Below, piece after piece: positions 8,639 to 16,987 of a stretch of DNA of 64,000 bases (the stretch's first letter is position 1; each line of letters begins with the position of its first letter). The position numbers were made by a program, and so were the translations under genes. The notes below the pieces were generated by a model, which was not told the origin of the DNA, ran no database searches, and worked only from the letters and a program-made list of their open reading frames with translations. This DNA comes from an uncultured Clostridia bacterium (lineage in GTDB: Bacteria > Bacillota > Clostridia > Christensenellales > CAG-138). The stretch lies in the NCBI GenBank assembly GCA_947168855.1, contig CAMVNO010000005.1, positions 24,439 to 88,438 on the forward strand. Direction: 5' to 3'.

Positions 8639-9096
8639 CCCGCTTTGAAGACCTTCTGCAAAAGGACGGCAGACTGGTTTACAAGACAAAGGGCACCAGC
8701 ATGGAACCCATGCTCCGTCAGAACCGGGACCTTGTGATCATCGAGGTCCCTTCTTCGCATTTGGACAAGTATGACGTTGCGCTGTACCGGCGCGGCGAAA
8801 GCTACGTCCTGCACCGCGTGATCGGCATTGACGACGGATTCTACCGCATCCGCGGAGACAACACCTACGCCGTCGAACGCGTCCCCTTCGAGAATGTGAT
8901 CGGCGTGCTGAAAAGCTTCAACCGCAAGGGAAAGACGCACGCCGTGACGGAACGCGGCTACCGGTTTTACGCGCGTTTCTGGAACGCGATCTATCCGCTG
9001 CGCGCGTTTCGGATCCGGGTAAGGCGGCTGTTGATCGCAGCGGCGAGGAAGCTCGGGATCCTCCCCTTTTTGAAGAAACTGCTCAAAAGAAACTGA
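8635..9096 (+). CDS. S24/S26-type peptidase of the RiPP cluster
   Basis: A 153-residue protein with the signal-peptidase-like core: KGTSMEPML (nucleophile Ser22), then DVALYRRGESYVLHRVIGI (His60, as in the Ser/His SipW or ER-type enzymes) and YRIRGDNTY (Asp75). Unlike SipW it has no TM helix before the serine; instead a basic, hydrophobic C-terminal tail (FRIRVRRLLIAAARKLGILPFLKKLLKRN region) could bind the membrane. It is translationally coupled to the PqqD-like gene (ATGA at 8635-8638). Its likely job is leader removal, with or without export; no ABC transporter is present in the cluster. Confidence 0.85.
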   Translation: MTRFEDLLQKDGRLVYKTKGTSMEPMLRQNRDLVIIEVPSSHLDKYDVALYRRGESYVLHRVIGIDDGFYRIRGDNTYAVERVPFENVIGVLKSFNRKGKTHAVTERGYRFYARFWNAIYPLRAFRIRVRRLLIAAARKLGILPFLKKLLKRN

Positions 9097-9104
9097 TCGC
9101 TCAT

Positions 9105-9139
9105 GAACGCTTCCGGTTCGTCCGGAGGCGTTCTTTTTT
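9105..9139 (+). terminator. Intrinsic terminator of the RiPP-like cluster
   Basis: GAACGCTTCCGG pairs with CCGGAGGCGTTC (one G-T pair) around a TTCGT loop, followed by TTTTTT at 9134-9139. It separates the cluster from the rnf operon. Confidence 0.9.
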
Positions 9140-9186
9140 CGTCGGATCGCCTGTCCGGAAAATCCGATTTCGGTCGACTTTTCCTG

Positions 9187-9215
9187 TTTACAAACGACCG
9201 ATTTTCTGTTAATCT
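9187..9215 (+). promoter_or_regulatory. Promoter of the rnf operon
   Basis: TTTACA (9187-9192), a 17-bp spacer and TAATCT (9210-9215). It lies about 75 bp ahead of the rnfC GTG, which is preceded by AAGGAGGGG. Confidence 0.7.
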
Positions 9216-9291
9216 AATAGTGTGTATACATCTGTGCCGAAACCGATCCGGCGCAGATAAATCTCTGACGCATTAAGGAGGGGTTACAATC

Positions 9292-10644
9292 GTGAGAGAC
9301 ACGTTTCGCGGCGGCGTACATCCGAACGATCACAAGGATCTGAGTCGGAAAGCGGCGCTGCGCGTCTTTGACGCAAAAGGAGAGATGGTCTTCCCGCTTG
9401 CGCAGCACATCGGCAAGCCGGCAAAGGCGATCGTCAAAAAGGGCGATCCCGTGCTGGTGGGTACTCGCATTGCGGAAGCCGACGGCTTCGTCTCCGCCAA
9501 CGTCATCTGCTCCTGCTCCGGCACGGTCAAGGCGGTTGAAAAACGCCGCACGATCTCCGGCGCCATGCAGGAGTGCGTCGTGGTGGACAACGACGGACAG
9601 TACAACGAGATCGATGATATTCTGGAGCAGCCGATGCGCACGGAAGGTCTGACAAAGGACGACATTCTGAACGCGATCAAGGACGCGGGCATCATCGGTC
9701 TGGGCGGCGCGGGCTTCCCGACGCATGTCAAGCTGATGCCGAAGGATCCGCTTGCGATCAGGTACCTGATTGCGAACGGCGCCGAGTGCGAGCCGTACAT
9801 CACCTGCAACGATCAGCTGATGCGCGGTTACGCGGCGGAGATCGTGGAAGGCATGGAGATCGTCCTCACGCTGTTCCCGAATGCCGAAGGCGTGATCGCG
9901 ATCGAGAACAACAAGCCCGAAGCGATTGCCGCCATGAAGAAGGCGGCTGCCGGGCACAAGCGCATCCGTGTTCTCGGGCTTCGCACGAAATACCCGCAGG
10001 GCGGCGAGCGCAGTCTCATCAAAGTCATCGCGGGCGTCGACTATCCGATCACCAAGCTGCCGGCGGACGTCGGCTGCATCGTCGACAACGTGGGTACGAT
10101 TTACGCGATCCAGCGTGCGTGCGCCTATCATGAACCGCTGTTTCGGCATGTCCTGTCGGTCACCGGCGAAGCGATCAAGGAGCCTTCGAACTTCATTGCG
10201 CGCGACGGCACGAGTTTTCAGGAGCTCATTGAGGCAGCCGGCGGCGTCAAGGAAGGCGTCGAGGCGAAGAAGATCATTTCCGGCGGTCCGATGATGGGTA
10301 TCGCGGTCTCTTCAACGGAGGTCCCGATCACCAAGACGACCAACGCGATCACCGTCCTCAAAGAAGACCCCGTGGAAACCGCAGACAAGCAAATGACCGC
10401 GTGTCTGCACTGCGGACGCTGCACAACGGTCTGTCCGAACGGACTGATGCCGCAGATGATGGCGGACGCTGTCGCGGCGGGCGACTTTGAGCGCTACGAA
10501 AACAAGCTCTACGGTCTGGACTGCATCTCCTGCGGCTCCTGCACCTATATCTGTCCGGCAAAGCGGCCGCTGACACAGACGTTCAAACAAACCAAAGCGG
10601 AGATCATGGCACGCAAGCGTGCGGCACAGGGAGGTAAGAAATGA
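9292..10644 (+). CDS. rnfC: Rnf complex subunit C (NADH-binding)
   Basis: The 450-residue RnfC is the cytoplasmic subunit of the ion-translocating ferredoxin:NAD+ oxidoreductase. It starts with the family segment FRGGVHPNDHKDLSRKAA, then has the biotinyl-like PVLVGTRIAEADGFVSANV domain, the nucleotide-binding GLGGAGFPTHVKL and GAECEPYITCNDQL segments. Two ferredoxin-type 4Fe-4S motifs follow, CLHCGRCTTVCP and CISCGSCTYICP, with a basic C-terminus. GTG start behind AAGGAGGGG. It overlaps the next gene by four bases. Confidence 0.96.
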   Translation: MRDTFRGGVHPNDHKDLSRKAALRVFDAKGEMVFPLAQHIGKPAKAIVKKGDPVLVGTRIAEADGFVSANVICSCSGTVKAVEKRRTISGAMQECVVVDNDGQYNEIDDILEQPMRTEGLTKDDILNAIKDAGIIGLGGAGFPTHVKLMPKDPLAIRYLIANGAECEPYITCNDQLMRGYAAEIVEGMEIVLTLFPNAEGVIAIENNKPEAIAAMKKAAAGHKRIRVLGLRTKYPQGGERSLIKVIAGVDYPITKLPADVGCIVDNVGTIYAIQRACAYHEPLFRHVLSVTGEAIKEPSNFIARDGTSFQELIEAAGGVKEGVEAKKIISGGPMMGIAVSSTEVPITKTTNAITVLKEDPVETADKQMTACLHCGRCTTVCPNGLMPQMMADAVAAGDFERYENKLYGLDCISCGSCTYICPAKRPLTQTFKQTKAEIMARKRAAQGGKK

Positions 10645-12218
10645 ATCAGAGACTGAATCTTTCTGCCGGTCCGCACATTCGCGATCGCTGGACGACGCCG
10701 TTCATTATGATGATCGTCCTGATCGCCCTGGTTCCTGCTGCGGCGGTCGGCGTGGTCGTACATTGGGTCAAGTTCCACAGTCTCAACGCGCTTTGGATCA
10801 TCCTCGCGTCGATCGGTTCCGCCGTGCTCACAGAGCTTCTGTTCTGCCTTGCAACACGGCGCAAGATCACGATCTGGGACGGCAGCGCAGCCGTGACCGG
10901 CATGCTGCTGGCGCTCTGCCTTTCGCCGGAAACGCCGATCGTGCTTCCGATCGTCGGTTCGGTCTTTGCGATCCTCGTGGTCAAGTGCCTGTTCGGCGGT
11001 CTCGGCAAGAACTTCATCAACCCCGCCCTTGCGGCGCGCTGCTTCCTGCTCCTGTCGTTTTCTAACGGCATGACGAACTACCCCGGCGTAAACGCAATGG
11101 GCGTGGACGCGCTGTCCTCCGCAACGCCTGTCGCGATGCTCAAGGCGGGCAGCATGGTCAACGTGACCAGAATGTTCCTCGGCACCGCGGGCGGCGTTAT
11201 CGGCAGTTCGATCCTTGCGCTTCTGATCGGCGGTCTCGTGCTTTGGGGACTGGATATCATCCACGGCGAGATCTGCTTCTCGGTCGTCGGCGGATTCACG
11301 CTCTGCCTCGCGCTGTTCGGCGGACACGGTTTTGATCCCGCGTTCCTTGCCGCGCATCTGTGCAGCGGCGGCGTCATCATGGGCGCGTTCTTCATGGCGA
11401 CCGACTACACCACCTCTCCGGTGAGCCGCCTGGGTCAGCTCGTTTACGGCTGCCTCATCGGCGTGCTCGGCGCGCTGTTCCGCCTCCTCGGAAAGAGCGC
11501 GGACTCCTTCAGCTACTCGATCATCATCGCGAACCTGTTCACGCCTTTGATCGACCTGTACATCGTTCCGAAGCCCTATGCGTACCGCAAGAGCGCGATC
11601 GACAAGGCGGCGGGCGTCGTCAAGCAGCCGCTCCTTAAGCGCATCCCGAAGCCCGTCATTGCGCTGACGATCATCGCCATGCTCGCGGGCGTTGCGCTCT
11701 CCAGCGTGTTCTCGATGACCAAGGAGCCGATCGAAGCGAACGAGCTGGCGAAAAAGCGTCAGTCCTACACGGTCGTATGCGAGAACGCCGCGGACTTCCG
11801 GGAGATCGACTCCGCGCAGAAGGCGCTCGATGAACTGGACGGCGGCACATACGGCGGCAGCAAGTTCGGCACCACGACGATCGACGAGGTGCTCGAAGCC
11901 GTCGATGCAAACGGCAATACCGTCGGCTACGTATTCGCGATCACCAACCGCAACGCCTACAATCCCCCGCTGAAGCTCGCGCTCGGCGTCGATCCGGACG
12001 GCAAGATCCTGAAAATCGCCTTCATCGAGCTGAACGAAACGCCCGGCAAGGGCTCCAAAGCGGACGAGCCGGCGTTCAAGGATCAATTCGTCGGAAAGAC
12101 GGATGCGTCCGCCGTCGACACCATGTCCGGCGCGACCGTTACCTCGAAGGCGGTTCTGAACGCTGTCAACGCGGGACTCGACTTCTTCCAATCCGTGATC
12201 ATGGAGGGAGGCAACTGA
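10641..12218 (+). CDS. rnfD: RnfD-RnfG fusion protein
   Basis: Residues ~1-325 are RnfD, a membrane subunit with about ten TM helices and the flavinylation motif DALSSAT (Thr162). Residues ~330-525 are a complete RnfG: one TM helix (about 338-358) and an extracytoplasmic FMN-binding domain ending in DTMSGAT (Thr499), which fits the covalent FMN motif Dxx(S/T)GAT. Separate RnfG is absent from this operon, which otherwise has the order C-D-G-E-A-B, so the fusion replaces it. The join is in one continuous frame with no stop or slippery site visible. Two covalent FMNs would sit on one chain. GGGAGG precedes the ATG and the gene overlaps rnfC by four bases. Confidence 0.93.
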   Translation: MNQRLNLSAGPHIRDRWTTPFIMMIVLIALVPAAAVGVVVHWVKFHSLNALWIILASIGSAVLTELLFCLATRRKITIWDGSAAVTGMLLALCLSPETPIVLPIVGSVFAILVVKCLFGGLGKNFINPALAARCFLLLSFSNGMTNYPGVNAMGVDALSSATPVAMLKAGSMVNVTRMFLGTAGGVIGSSILALLIGGLVLWGLDIIHGEICFSVVGGFTLCLALFGGHGFDPAFLAAHLCSGGVIMGAFFMATDYTTSPVSRLGQLVYGCLIGVLGALFRLLGKSADSFSYSIIIANLFTPLIDLYIVPKPYAYRKSAIDKAAGVVKQPLLKRIPKPVIALTIIAMLAGVALSSVFSMTKEPIEANELAKKRQSYTVVCENAADFREIDSAQKALDELDGGTYGGSKFGTTTIDEVLEAVDANGNTVGYVFAITNRNAYNPPLKLALGVDPDGKILKIAFIELNETPGKGSKADEPAFKDQFVGKTDASAVDTMSGATVTSKAVLNAVNAGLDFFQSVIMEGGN

Positions 12219-12219
12219 T

Positions 12220-12903
12220 ATGAAGAATCCGTATCTGGAACGGCTGTATAACGGCCTCATAAAGGAAAACCCGACACTCGTCCTGATGCTCGGCATGTGC
12301 CCGACGCTGGCGGTTTCGACCGCGGCGATCAACGGCATTTCGATGGGTCTCTCGACGCTGGCGGTTTTGATCCTTTCCAATTTCCTGATCTCCGTGATGC
12401 GCAATGTGATCCCGGACGACGTTCGCCTTCCCGCGTACATTGTCATCGTCGCCTCGCTTGTTACGGTGGTCAAGCTGCTGATCAAGGCGTATCTGCCCTC
12501 AGTCGACGAGGCGCTCGGCACCTACATCGACCTGATCGTCGTGAACTGCATCATCCTCGGCCGCGCGGAGGCGTACGCAAACAAGCATACGCCGGGTCTG
12601 TCGGTCATGGACGGCATCGGCATGGGTCTCGGCTTCACCGTCGCCCTGACGCTTGCGGGTCTCGTGCGTGAGCTTCTGGGCGCAGGCACCGTGTTCGGTC
12701 TTACCGTATTCCCGCAGGAATACGCGGTCGGCATCATGATCCAGCCGCCGGGAGCGTTCCTGGTCATCGCGCTGTTCATCATCATCATGAACGCGATCGG
12801 CATCAAGACGCGCCAGCACGAGCTCGTCAACAGCGACGGCTGCGACGGCTGCTGCGCAACATGCGCGATGCGCTGTGAAGACGCAAAGGAGGAAGCAAAA
12901 TGA
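12220..12903 (+). CDS. rnfE: Rnf complex subunit E
   Basis: A 227-residue membrane subunit of the Rnf pump with about six TM helices. Family features are NPTLVLMLGMCPTLAVSTAAINGISMG near the N-terminus and VVNCIILGRAEAYANKH in the middle, whose cysteine belongs to the intramembrane Fe-S site shared with RnfA. The C-terminus carries an added cysteine-rich tail, CDGCCATCAMRC, beyond the usual end; it could bind metal. The gene starts 1 bp after rnfD-G and overlaps rnfA by four bases. Confidence 0.95.
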   Translation: MKNPYLERLYNGLIKENPTLVLMLGMCPTLAVSTAAINGISMGLSTLAVLILSNFLISVMRNVIPDDVRLPAYIVIVASLVTVVKLLIKAYLPSVDEALGTYIDLIVVNCIILGRAEAYANKHTPGLSVMDGIGMGLGFTVALTLAGLVRELLGAGTVFGLTVFPQEYAVGIMIQPPGAFLVIALFIIIMNAIGIKTRQHELVNSDGCDGCCATCAMRCEDAKEEAK

Positions 12904-13514
12904 TTCGTTTACTATTGATCGTCATTCTGAACGCGTTGATCAGTAACGTCGTTTTGAACCAGTTCCTCGGCATCTGCTCGTTCCTCGGCGTTTCGAGACA
13001 GATCAAAGCCTCGGCGTCGCTGGGCGGCGCGGTCATCTTCGTCATGACCATCGCCTCCGCGGTTGCAAGCGCGCTCTACAGCCTCGTTCTGCATCCGCTC
13101 GGTCTGGATTTCATGAAGATGATCGTCTTCATCCTGGTCATCGCGGCGCTCGTGCAGATCGTGGAGATGTTCCTCAAGAAAAAATCTCCCTCGGTCTATA
13201 AGGCGCTCGGTATCTATCTGCCGCTGATCACCACCAACTGCGCGGTGCTCGGTATTGCGATCGACAACATCGACAAGTTCGGCTACAACTTCATCGAAAG
13301 CGTATTCTCCGGCTTCGGCACCGCGCTTGGCTACACCATCGCGATCGTGCTGCTCGCCGGTATCCGCTCGCGCGTGGATGAAGAATCCATTCCGCGTCCC
13401 GTACGCGGCGCACCGGTCGTCATGCTTGCGGCGGCGCTGATGTCCATTGCATTCATGGGCTTCTCGGAGCTGCAGCCTGCGATTGAAACGGTATTGAAGG
13501 GGGTCGGACAATGA
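12900..13514 (+). CDS. rnfA: Rnf complex subunit A
   Basis: A 204-residue membrane subunit homologous to RnfE and folded in the opposite orientation. Visible family motifs are NVVLNQFLGICSFLGVS and LITTNCAVLGIAI, the two segments whose cysteines bind the intramembrane 2Fe-2S cluster together with RnfE, and GLDFMKMIVFILVIAALVQ. Both ends are translationally coupled (ATGA overlaps with rnfE and rnfB). Confidence 0.96.
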   Translation: MIRLLLIVILNALISNVVLNQFLGICSFLGVSRQIKASASLGGAVIFVMTIASAVASALYSLVLHPLGLDFMKMIVFILVIAALVQIVEMFLKKKSPSVYKALGIYLPLITTNCAVLGIAIDNIDKFGYNFIESVFSGFGTALGYTIAIVLLAGIRSRVDEESIPRPVRGAPVVMLAAALMSIAFMGFSELQPAIETVLKGVGQ

Positions 13515-14329
13515 GCGCACCGATTATTATTCTGATCACCACCGGCGTCATCACCGCGATCGGTATCATCGTCGGCGCGGGGCTTGTGTTCACCGGCAAG
13601 AAATTCCATGTACCGGTCGATGAGCGCGAGGCGGAGGTCCGTGAATGCCTGCCCGGTAACAATTGCGGCGCCTGCGGCTTTGCGGGATGCGACGCGGCTG
13701 CCGCGGCGATCGTATCCGGCGACGCGCCGGTCAACGTCTGTCCCGTCGGCGGCGCGCCTGTCGCACAGAAGATCGGCGGCATCATGGGCGCCGATGCGGA
13801 GTTTGTCGAGCGCAAGATCGCGTTTGTCCGCTGCAAGGGCACATGCGAAGCGTCCGGTCTGCAGGGCAATTATGTCGGCATTGACGACTGCCGCTCGGCG
13901 GCGCTTGCCGGCATCAATCTCAAAAACTGCGACTACGGCTGCATGGGGCTCGGCTCCTGCGTAAGCGTCTGTCCGCAGGGCGCGATCAAGATCATCGACG
14001 GCGTTGCGGTCGTGAACCGCAAGCTGTGCGTCGCCTGCGGGCTGTGCGTCAAGGCATGTCCGAAGGGGCTCATCGAGCTCGTGCCGGAAAGCAAGCACGT
14101 TGCCGTACAGTGCATGAACCGCGACAAGGGACCGCAGGTCAAAAAGGTCTGCTCCGCGGGCTGCATCGGCTGTACGCTGTGCACACGGCAGTGCGAATTC
14201 GACGCGATCCACATGGACGGCAACCTTGCGCGGATCACCTATGAAAACTGCACCCAGTGCGGCAAGTGCGCGGAGAAATGCCCCGCCCACGTCATCACCC
14301 CGCCCTGCCCCGCAAAAAAGGAGGCGTAA
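13511..14329 (+). CDS. rnfB: Rnf complex subunit B (ferredoxin-oxidising, multi-cluster)
   Basis: A 272-residue iron-sulfur subunit, the entry point for electrons from reduced ferredoxin. An N-terminal TM helix (about 4-26) is followed by the Fe-S domain ECLPGNNCGACGFAGC...CPVGG, a short CKGTCE segment, the DCRSAA...CDYGCMGLGSCVSVCP part, and ferredoxin-type motifs CVACGLCVKACP, CIGCTLCTRQC and CTQCGKCAEKCP. Cysteine count supports at least five 4Fe-4S clusters. It is the last rnf gene; nrfA starts 3 bp after its stop. Confidence 0.96.
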   Translation: MSAPIIILITTGVITAIGIIVGAGLVFTGKKFHVPVDEREAEVRECLPGNNCGACGFAGCDAAAAAIVSGDAPVNVCPVGGAPVAQKIGGIMGADAEFVERKIAFVRCKGTCEASGLQGNYVGIDDCRSAALAGINLKNCDYGCMGLGSCVSVCPQGAIKIIDGVAVVNRKLCVACGLCVKACPKGLIELVPESKHVAVQCMNRDKGPQVKKVCSAGCIGCTLCTRQCEFDAIHMDGNLARITYENCTQCGKCAEKCPAHVITPPCPAKKEA

Positions 14330-14332
14330 GCA

Positions 14333-15658
14333 ATGGAAAAACGCAATCAGGCTGCAAAGCTCATCATCGGCGCGGTCGTCGTGATCATCGCCGTACTGTT
14401 CCTTGCGGGCGTCGTCAGTCGGCATGAGATCAAGTATAAATCCACACCGCTTTCGCGCGACGACATTGCCTATCGGCAGGTCGAAGCGCCGGCGGCAACG
14501 AGCGCGGACGGCACGATCACCGCTTCCGACTGGAAAGCGATCTATCCGGACATCGTTGTTTCCTGGGGCAAGAATGCCGAAAACGAAGAGGTCGTCGACT
14601 ATCTGGATCTCGATCCGTACCTCAAGGGCGACGAAGGCATCTATGAAGGCTACGGTTTTGCGAAGGACTACGGCAGCGCGCGCGGACACAACTACACGCT
14701 CACGGACGTCGCGAAGACCAAACGCCCGCACGGCATGGCAAACTGCCTCACGTGCAAGACGCCGAACTTCACCAAGCTCGTGAACGACGAGGGCGTTTCA
14801 GCCTACTCCCGCCCGTTCGACGAGGTCTATGCGCAGATCACGGAAAACGGCGGCGAAACCGTCAGCTGCTACACCTGCCATGCCAACAACCCCGGCAACG
14901 GCACGCAGCCCAAGGATAACCTGACGGTCACGCACAGCTACATTACCAAAGCGCTCGGCGATCAGATCGGAACGATCGACCCCGGCATCCTCGCCTGCGG
15001 ACAGTGCCACATCGAGTACTATTTCAATCCGGAAACCAAGGAAACCACGATGCCGCACAGCTCCGTCGAAGCCATGACGCCGGAAGCGACCTACGACTAC
15101 TTCACCGAGATCGGCTTTAGTGACTGGACGCAGGAAAGCACCGGCGCAAAGATGCTGAAGGTACAGCATCCCGAAATGGAGACCGTCCTGCTCGGCAAGC
15201 ACGCGGGCATGCTGAACTGTGCCGACTGCCACATGCCGGTTGAACAGAATCCGACCACGCAGAACATCTACCACAGCCACAAGCTCGTGAGCCCGCTCGA
15301 GGACAAGTCGCTTCTCGCGAACTGTCTGATCTGCCACAAGGAGCTCGGCGCAAAGACGATCGACGATATGATCGCGTTCGTCAAAAACATCCAGTCCCGC
15401 ATCACCGCGGAGGAAACGCGCGTCGGCAATCTGCTGCTGGACTTCAAGCATGCGCTTGCGGCGGCAAACCGGAGCGGTACATGGGAGGAAGAGAAGCTGG
15501 ACGAGATCCGCGAGCTCTATCGCAAGGCGCAGTGGTTCTTCGATTTCTGCTACGTGGAGAACTCCGAAGGCGCGCACAATTCCGAATTGGCGACGCGCTG
15601 CCTCAACACGGCGGAAGAGCTGATCAATCAGGGCATGGCACTGCTGAACGCCGAATAA
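14333..15658 (+). CDS. nrfA: Membrane-anchored pentaheme cytochrome c nitrite reductase
   Basis: NrfA reduces nitrite to ammonium with six electrons outside the cytoplasmic membrane. This 441-residue copy has the catalytic heme motif C138-LT-C141-K142 and four CxxCH sites at about 179, 222, 296 and 331. Active-site residues are recognisable: Arg118 in RGHNYTLTDV, Tyr229 in CHIEYYF and His279 in MLKVQHPEMET. An uncleaved-looking N-terminal helix (about 10-28) would tether it to the membrane. No NrfH or NrfBCD partner is encoded nearby. It starts 3 bp after rnfB behind AAAAAGGAGG, so it belongs to the rnf transcript, which suggests Rnf as the electron source. Confidence 0.95.
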   Translation: MEKRNQAAKLIIGAVVVIIAVLFLAGVVSRHEIKYKSTPLSRDDIAYRQVEAPAATSADGTITASDWKAIYPDIVVSWGKNAENEEVVDYLDLDPYLKGDEGIYEGYGFAKDYGSARGHNYTLTDVAKTKRPHGMANCLTCKTPNFTKLVNDEGVSAYSRPFDEVYAQITENGGETVSCYTCHANNPGNGTQPKDNLTVTHSYITKALGDQIGTIDPGILACGQCHIEYYFNPETKETTMPHSSVEAMTPEATYDYFTEIGFSDWTQESTGAKMLKVQHPEMETVLLGKHAGMLNCADCHMPVEQNPTTQNIYHSHKLVSPLEDKSLLANCLICHKELGAKTIDDMIAFVKNIQSRITAEETRVGNLLLDFKHALAAANRSGTWEEEKLDEIRELYRKAQWFFDFCYVENSEGAHNSELATRCLNTAEELINQGMALLNAE

Positions 15659-15673
15659 CACCCCACAAGACCT

Positions 15674-15720
15674 GCGGCAAAGGGTTCGCCCGAAACGGCG
15701 CATGCCCTTTGCCGCTTTCT
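15674..15720 (+). terminator. Hairpin between nrfA and resB, possible weak terminator
   Basis: GCGGCAAAGGG (15674-15684) pairs with CCCTTTGCCGC (15705-15715) across a 20-nt loop, followed by TTTCTTAT. The stem is strong but the loop is long and the T-run imperfect, so it may only attenuate readthrough into resB. Confidence 0.5.
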
Positions 15721-15727
15721 TATCATC

Positions 15728-16987
15728 ATGGAGATCCTCAAGAAAATCTACAAGTTTATCGCGTCGATGAAATTCGCGATCATTCTGCTGATCGTCGTGG
15801 CGATCGCCTGCGTGATCGGCAGTCTCGTTCCGCAGGGCGAGATGTTTGATCAGTATCGCAATGCGTATTCCGAGCGTACCGCGGCGTTCATCCTCGCCTT
15901 TCATCTGGACGACGTATTCCACAGCTGGTGGTTCGTCGCGCTCGTTGCGCTTCTATGCCTCTCGGTGCTGCTTTGCAACCTGACGCGCCTGAGATCGCTG
16001 CTCCGCGTAACGAAATCCGCCGCAAGCCCGGAACACGCGCTTTCCGAAACGCCGACCGCGTCCGTTTCCGGCGCCGCCGATCCCGCGCCGGTGATGAAAC
16101 GCCTGTGTTTTTTCCGCCCGGTCCAAACGACCGTCGACGGAAAAACGATCCTGTTCGGATACCGCAACCGTCCCGGCTTCTGGGGCGCGTGGATCTGCCA
16201 TATCGGCATCGTGCTGATTGTGCTCGGCTACGCATTCGGTCAGATGACCCTGTTTTCGACCGAAGTCTACGGCACGCCCGGGCAGACAAAGCCGATCGAA
16301 AACACGCCGTATGAGATCACGATCGACGATTTCCGGACGGAACGGAACGAAACCGGGTTCATCGAACAGTACGTTTCCGCGCTGACCGTCAGAAATACTT
16401 CGACCGGCGAAACACAAAGCGGCACGTCAAGCGTCAACCACCCCGCCGTGCTCGGAGGCTATAAGTTCTATCAGACGGCAAGCGGAAACGCCGCGCGTGT
16501 GACGATCGCCGAAAACGGCGTGCCGTTCGAAAGCGCGGATCTGTGCGTCGGCGAGGAGCTGACGATCTCGTTCGTGCCCGGACTGTCGCTGTACCTGAAC
16601 GCGTATGAGCCGGATCACAACGGCAAGCCCGCCTATCAGGTCCTGTTTTTTTACAACGGACAGCACATGGACGTCGGAAAGAACTACTTTGCTCCCGGCG
16701 GCGTGATCGACCTCGATCCGTACACGATCACGCTGTCCGACCCGCTCGAGTACACGCTTCTGCGCGTCAAAAAGGATTCGTTTGCATGGCTCGTGCTCGT
16801 CGGCGCGATCCTGACCGCGCTCGGGCTGTTCCTCGCGCTGTACGTTGTGCCGGAAACCGCATGGGCGGTGAAAAGTGAAGACGGCTCGTGGACGCTGAAC
16901 GGCAAAAGCAAAAAGCTTGCGCCGCTGTTTATCGAGCAGTTCGACCGCGCCGTCAATGGCAAAAGCGGAAAGGAGGGGTCGAAATGA
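15728..16987 (+). CDS. resB: Cytochrome c biogenesis protein ResB (CcsB)
   Basis: A 419-residue membrane protein of the System II heme-attachment machinery. It has the ResB start KKIYKFIASMKFAIILLIVVAIACVIGSLVPQ, a second TM pair near residues 58-82 and 155-180, a large extracytoplasmic domain, and a last TM helix near 345-370 before a basic C-terminus. With CcsA it handles heme and keeps the apocytochrome cysteines reduced, which the adjacent nrfA needs. No clear ribosome site precedes the ATG at 15728. It overlaps ccsA by four bases. Confidence 0.88.
   Translation: MEILKKIYKFIASMKFAIILLIVVAIACVIGSLVPQGEMFDQYRNAYSERTAAFILAFHLDDVFHSWWFVALVALLCLSVLLCNLTRLRSLLRVTKSAASPEHALSETPTASVSGAADPAPVMKRLCFFRPVQTTVDGKTILFGYRNRPGFWGAWICHIGIVLIVLGYAFGQMTLFSTEVYGTPGQTKPIENTPYEITIDDFRTERNETGFIEQYVSALTVRNTSTGETQSGTSSVNHPAVLGGYKFYQTASGNAARVTIAENGVPFESADLCVGEELTISFVPGLSLYLNAYEPDHNGKPAYQVLFFYNGQHMDVGKNYFAPGGVIDLDPYTITLSDPLEYTLLRVKKDSFAWLVLVGAILTALGLFLALYVVPETAWAVKSEDGSWTLNGKSKKLAPLFIEQFDRAVNGKSGKEGSK

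Noticed and set aside
10545..12521. A 658-codon minus-strand frame across rnfD-G
   Set aside because: It is antisense to a gene with unambiguous Rnf motifs and has a biased composition rich in Arg, Asp and Glu.
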